Part shown: positions 60,280-64,000 of the stretch, piece after piece
Position numbering within the stretch: the stretch's first letter is position 1
Layout of the letters: each line of letters starts with the position of its first letter
NCBI RefSeq assembly: GCF_001625215.2
Contig: NC_030382.2
Span: forward strand, 47,829,364-47,893,363
DNA: 64,000 nucleotides
Reading direction: 5' to 3'
Source of the DNA: Daucus carota subsp. sativus
Lineage: Eukaryota; Streptophyta; Magnoliopsida; Apiales; Apiaceae
Made by a program: the position numbers and the translations under genes
The notes under the pieces: generated by a model
What the model was told of the DNA's origin: nothing
The model's input: only the letters and a program-made list of their open reading frames with translations
The model's database searches: none

Positions 60280-60623
60280 CAGTGTTCTAAAAATCCCCGA
60301 TTTAACCGATTAATCCCAGATTAATCCCCTGCAAGGTCGGCCATCGATTCGATTTTCAAAATCCGATTAATCCTTATATATATTTCTTAATCGAATTATA
60401 TATAATAAATTAATAAATCTAAAATATTATATTACTTTAAATATGAATAATTATAGAGTTTATGAATATAGTAAATGTATTAGTTACTAAATAGTTAATA
60501 TAATAATAACTAAATATTAAATAATATTTTAATATTAAAATAAATCCGATTTTCATTCCAATTAATCCTTCTGATTTCCGATTAATCCTTGAATCAGTAG
60601 CTCAACCGATTTCTGTAACACTG
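60280..60623. mobile_element. hAT-type MITE (344 bp) with perfect 8-bp TSD
   Basis: The ends CAGTGTTCTAAAAATC and (right) GATTTCTGTAACACTG are inverted repeats. CAATATAT is present on both sides (60272-60279 and 60624-60631). The interior contains many ATTAATCC/CCGATT motifs in both orientations. Confidence 0.9.
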
Positions 60624-60947
60624 CAATATATATATAAAAAAGTACCAAGTAATATACCGAGCAAGAAAAAAGTATGAAAAAACAGCTGGTAACGTAATAA
60701 TGGATGCAAGACAGTCCAAAACAACAGACAATTCACAAAAATAAACAATTGATGACTCTATACTCAATTCATTTGCTTTAACCGATGGCTCTGTTCTCTG
60801 TCCAAAGACTTTTGTAATACTATTATTGTATCAACTCAACTGGTGTGATCTAAACTTAATGTCATCAACATTCAACACTAGTGTCGGTTCACTAGTGATA
60901 AATATAAAGCTGCAAGAGCACCAGATTCTCTGCCAAAGCCAGCAAGA

Positions 60948-61121
60948 ATGGCTAAAGTGGCTACAATATTACCACCTTCACGGCTCTCACTTGTGCTTCT
61001 TGCAAGACTCTCAGCTCTACTAGTTGCTCTTCTTGCACTCACTTGGGGTTTTTATTTTCAGACTAGCTTTCTTCATCATCACCGCCCTTCTTCTCAGCAA
61101 GACCTCATCTATGCTGTAAGT

Positions 61122-61157
<36 letters not shown>

Positions 61158-63479
61158 AAAATTTAAGTGTAATTTGGCACTTAAAAGTATTTTCAAGTAT
61201 AAGTGGCTGTAAAGAGTAGTTGGCACTATAAAAATTGTGCAAATGTATTTAGATGTGTGTTGAGCTGAAGTGGTATATTTGGGCTTAACAGGTGCTTCAT
61301 CCTTTACTTATGGTTATTGGTTTTATTGTCATCAGTGGAGAAGGTATTCAAGCAAAATAATGAGTACTTGTTTACTTGAAAAACAAAAGATTTGATTATG
61401 GAATCTGGGTTTTGATTATTTAGTTGCATTGCTAATTTATATGTTTTGATTATCATTTGTAGCAATTTTAGTGCATAGATGGCTGCCGGGTTCAAGGAAT
61501 TTGAAGAAAACAGTGCATTTGTGTCTCCAAGGGGTGGCTTTGGCTTCTGGAATCTTTGGGATTTGGACGAGATTTCGAGGGGAAAAGGGAGTTGTGGCTA
61601 ATTTCTATAGTTTGCATTCATGGATGGGTATACTCTGCATTTCATTGTTCGGAGCTCAGGTGTGTTCTTGATTCTTTCTATTGAGATAAAATATTTTTTG
61701 TCAAGTTAATAGTGAGCTGAAAATTGAACTCAAGATGATACTAAGATGTATATCTGTTTTCTGGTTCATAATTATGGTGTGATGGTGATGCACTGATGCC
61801 TTTATCTGAGGTCCCTCCACACTAGCCTCTTCTTTTTCAAGTTCAAAAGCAACAAATTTCTATTATTACTTTAGGTATCCCAAGGGTTTTAGCAATTATT
61901 TGCACCACTGTTTATAATTTGAATTGAGACTTTTTGAGCATTACTCTTTTTGATTGCTCTTGATGAGCATTCACTACCATAGGTGAGACTAGTCTCACCG
62001 GAGCCTAGTGAAATTCCCCTCGACCTCTATCATCTGATGTCCAAATACCCCCCTTAACCCCTCAATTTAAAGACCAGATTTAGCATTTAGGTTAAGTTGA
62101 GCGAGACCTATGAAGACTTGGTAGATTCAGTAATTTCGCAAAAGCCAGTAATCTGTAGAACGAATTTAGCCCGAAGAACTAAAAATTAGGTACCTAAATA
62201 ATAAAATAATTAGCACACAACATAGAATATGCAGGTTTTATATTGTTAAACTTTTCTTTTCTGAAGTACAGAGCTATTGATTGTGTTATATGATCTCTAT
62301 AAAAATGGGATTTTGAAGTACCGCCTTATAGATAGATAGATAATGTGTATGGGAAGTAATACTTCCGGCAGAGGGTCATACATTAGTGGTGTAACGATCC
62401 TATATTTGGCTCCAAGAGTTTCTTTGATACTAATGGTTCTCAGGGTGAAGTATGTCTCTCTTAGGAGAGGACCAAAGTAAAGCACATTACTTCCCATTGT
62501 TTAATATAGAATTCGATTGATCGGTTGTAGGGATTAAGAAACTACTTCAACTTTAGGTGCCATGGCGAATATTAACTGACAAACTGTGACATGAAGATAA
62601 AAACACAGCATTTTAATAATGAGGCTGTGGAGCAATGTGTCCATGGACCGGCCTGAAGTGTCTAACATATAATGTGTCAAAATGTTGGACTTTGTAACAT
62701 TTCAATAAGAAACTTTGCATAGTTTTTGCCTAAAATGAACTGTCTGTGTCCATACAAATTCCGAGTGTCCAATGTATGGGCTATGAAATAAAATTTCGGA
62801 TGTAGACCATCATGTTGTTGTTTCCTTGTTCGAGTATATATACTAGATGAGCAAAAGAGTAGGAGAAGGATTGGATTTTTTTTTAAAAAGCAGTCTTGTA
62901 GTGTTAGAATTGAGGATAGCCTAGAAATAAAGGTTATCTGCTTTGACGTTCTTCCCGCATGACAAGGTCATAGGTCTGGATCCTCATTAGACAGGAGCCC
63001 TTTTTAACAACCCTGCTTTGCTTAGAAAAAGAAATCTTTTACATGACTGATATTTATAAGTACACGTCATGTCAAACTAGATAATATATACTTGATTTAA
63101 CGAAGGATTATTTGATAAGAGAACAGCTCTTGATGTTGTCTGTTTTCACTTGTTAATGCAGTGGGTAATCGGGTTTTTGAGCTTTTGGCACAAAGTTGAA
63201 ATGCGGACAATAAGAGCACGTGTATTGCCTTGGCACGTCTTCCTTGGTCTCTACACGTATGGTCTGGCAGTAGCAACCGCTGAGACAGGGCTTCTTGAGA
63301 AGCTGACCTTTTTGCAAGCAAATGGACGTGTAATGAAGCGTTGCACTGAGTCCACAGTTGTTAACTGTTTAGGAATTGGTTTGGTTCTTCTTAGCGGTGT
63401 TGTGATCTTAGCAGCAGTTTCTCCAAAGCAGCGCAATCTGCAGATTGCTTATTCAAATGGCAAGTGTTTGACTTCTTAA
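60948..63479 (+). CDS. Cytochrome b561, transmembrane ascorbate ferrireductase (4 exons)
   Basis: Exons 60948-61115, 61292-61343, 61463-61659 and 63162-63479; 244 residues. It is a six-helix CYB561-core protein that carries electrons from cytosolic ascorbate across a membrane to Fe(III) chelates or monodehydroascorbate. The four haem-ligand histidines are in expected places: His59 (VLHPLLMVIGF), His92 (KKTVHLCLQG), His125 (NFYSLHSWMG) and His164 (LPWHVFLGLYTYG), giving two b-haems. The N-terminus (MAKVATILPPSRLSLVLLAR) leads straight into helix 1. The closest match in layout is Arabidopsis At1g26100 (probable transmembrane ascorbate ferrireductase 4), inferred from conserved HRWLPGSR and ATAETGLLEKLTFLQ. 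The last exon opens at a TGG after GCAG, so the in-frame upstream ATG at 63156 is intronic. Intron 3 is about 1.5 kb with no clear insertion. Confidence 0.93.
61125..61153. repeat. (CA)n microsatellite in b561 intron 1
   Basis: Pure CA repeat beginning about 10 bp after the exon 1 donor. Confidence 0.95.
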
Positions 63480-63808
63480 CTCGAATGCTTGACCAGCATT
63501 GCATTATTTTGTTGTCGAGATGTACCAGAAAAATGCGCCAAAGTAGAATTTCAAGTAATAGTACGAAGAGTCGAAAGTAACATCCTTGCTGTTACAGTTT
63601 ACATTGAGCTAGTCATGTATATATAAATTTCTTTCAAATGTATATTATCAGTATAGGAATCCTCAAGCAATGTCTAATGATGAGGTACAAATAGATGGAA
63701 CCCCTGACCATATTAGATATACTCAACTAAATTAGGAAATTAACAACCAAGACAATATGCTGAAAATGTGACAGAACTAACTACAAATCGGCATATAATT
63801 ATCTGTTC

Positions 63809-64000
63809 TTAGCGGCCATACTCATACATGTTTATTCGAGGGAAGAACACCGGGACAATCTGAGCACCTAGGACGTAGATACCTCTCTTACGAATGGTAT
63901 CATCTTCACTAGCGTAGAGAGAAAATTCAACCTTTCCCCCGTGATTTTGAGCCTTGAATTCCCCTACTTTAATCTCTATCCACTGATCCCTTGGCTTCCC
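63809..64000 (-). CDS. Probable phloem protein 2-like (PP2) protein, C-terminal end
   Basis: The last 63 residues and stop codon of a minus-strand gene that continues beyond the right edge. The segment reads GKPRDQWIEIKVGEF then GGKVEFSLYASEDD and KRGIYVLGAQIVPVFF, ending NMYEYGR. The W.EI..GEF...G.VEFSL....KRG...G..I.P pattern is that of the PP2 lectin-like domain, found in phloem lectins and F-box PP2-B proteins. The usual WK+GL block is replaced by IRKRGI, so it is a divergent member or another related fold. Subfamily and any F-box cannot be judged without the rest. It converges with the b561 gene, 329 bp stop to stop. Confidence 0.5.
   Translation of the reverse strand, partial: GKPRDQWIEIKVGEFKAQNHGGKVEFSLYASEDDTIRKRGIYVLGAQIVPVFFPRINMYEYGR

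Noticed and set aside
1..64000. CRISPR arrays, rRNA or tRNA genes, organellar insertions
   Set aside because: None seen; the short repeats are microsatellites or transposon termini, and no block resembles chloroplast or mitochondrial coding sequence.

Overview
This is nuclear DNA from a flowering plant, most likely a eudicot. The genes are plant-specific, split by AT-rich GT-AG introns, and separated by AT-rich spacers full of MITEs, Helitrons, Mutator-like elements and LTR or non-LTR retroelements. Species cannot be fixed from the sequence alone. Exon models were built by hand from splice consensus, reading-frame continuity and family conservation.

Genes, left to right: a PHO1-family SPX-EXS phosphate exporter (minus, 5' part, runs off the left edge to 2879); isoprenylcysteine methylesterase ICME (plus, 7623-19146, 11 exons, last intron inflated by a retroelement); an intronless DYW-class PPR editing factor resembling Arabidopsis REME1 (plus, 20179-22083); a divergent R2R3-MYB (plus, 34939-36032); a small secreted IDA-like peptide precursor (minus, 37011-37304); a PII-2-like leucine-rich-repeat surface protein (minus, 39083-41100); the nuclear lamina coiled-coil protein NMCP1/CRWN1 (minus, 45936-52138); the P-body protein DCP5 (plus, 54050-58570, divergent from CRWN1); a cytochrome b561 ferrireductase (plus, 60948-63479); and the 3' end of a probable phloem-protein-2-like gene (minus, from 63809). 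These are unrelated single genes, not an operon or cluster.

Between the genes lies a dense transposon landscape. The most striking parts are a three-LTR, two-internal-domain tandem retroelement bounded by one 5-bp target duplication inside the last ICME intron (14632-18852); an array of Helitron 5' termini sharing one 3' end (25691-27634); a Pack-MULE with a 9-bp target duplication carrying pieces of a CYP86B-like P450 gene (37938-38695); a 609-bp internally deleted LINE-like retroposon with a 14-bp target duplication (27938-28546); a 1041-bp MULE (28767-29807); and two TA-flanked terminal-inverted-repeat elements. The stretch 22.3-34.9 kb has no convincing gene and is essentially a nest of mobile elements.

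No wholly new protein system was found. The novel material is structural: tandem retroelement architecture, Helitron end arrays, gene-fragment capture and a duplicated PPR gene tail.
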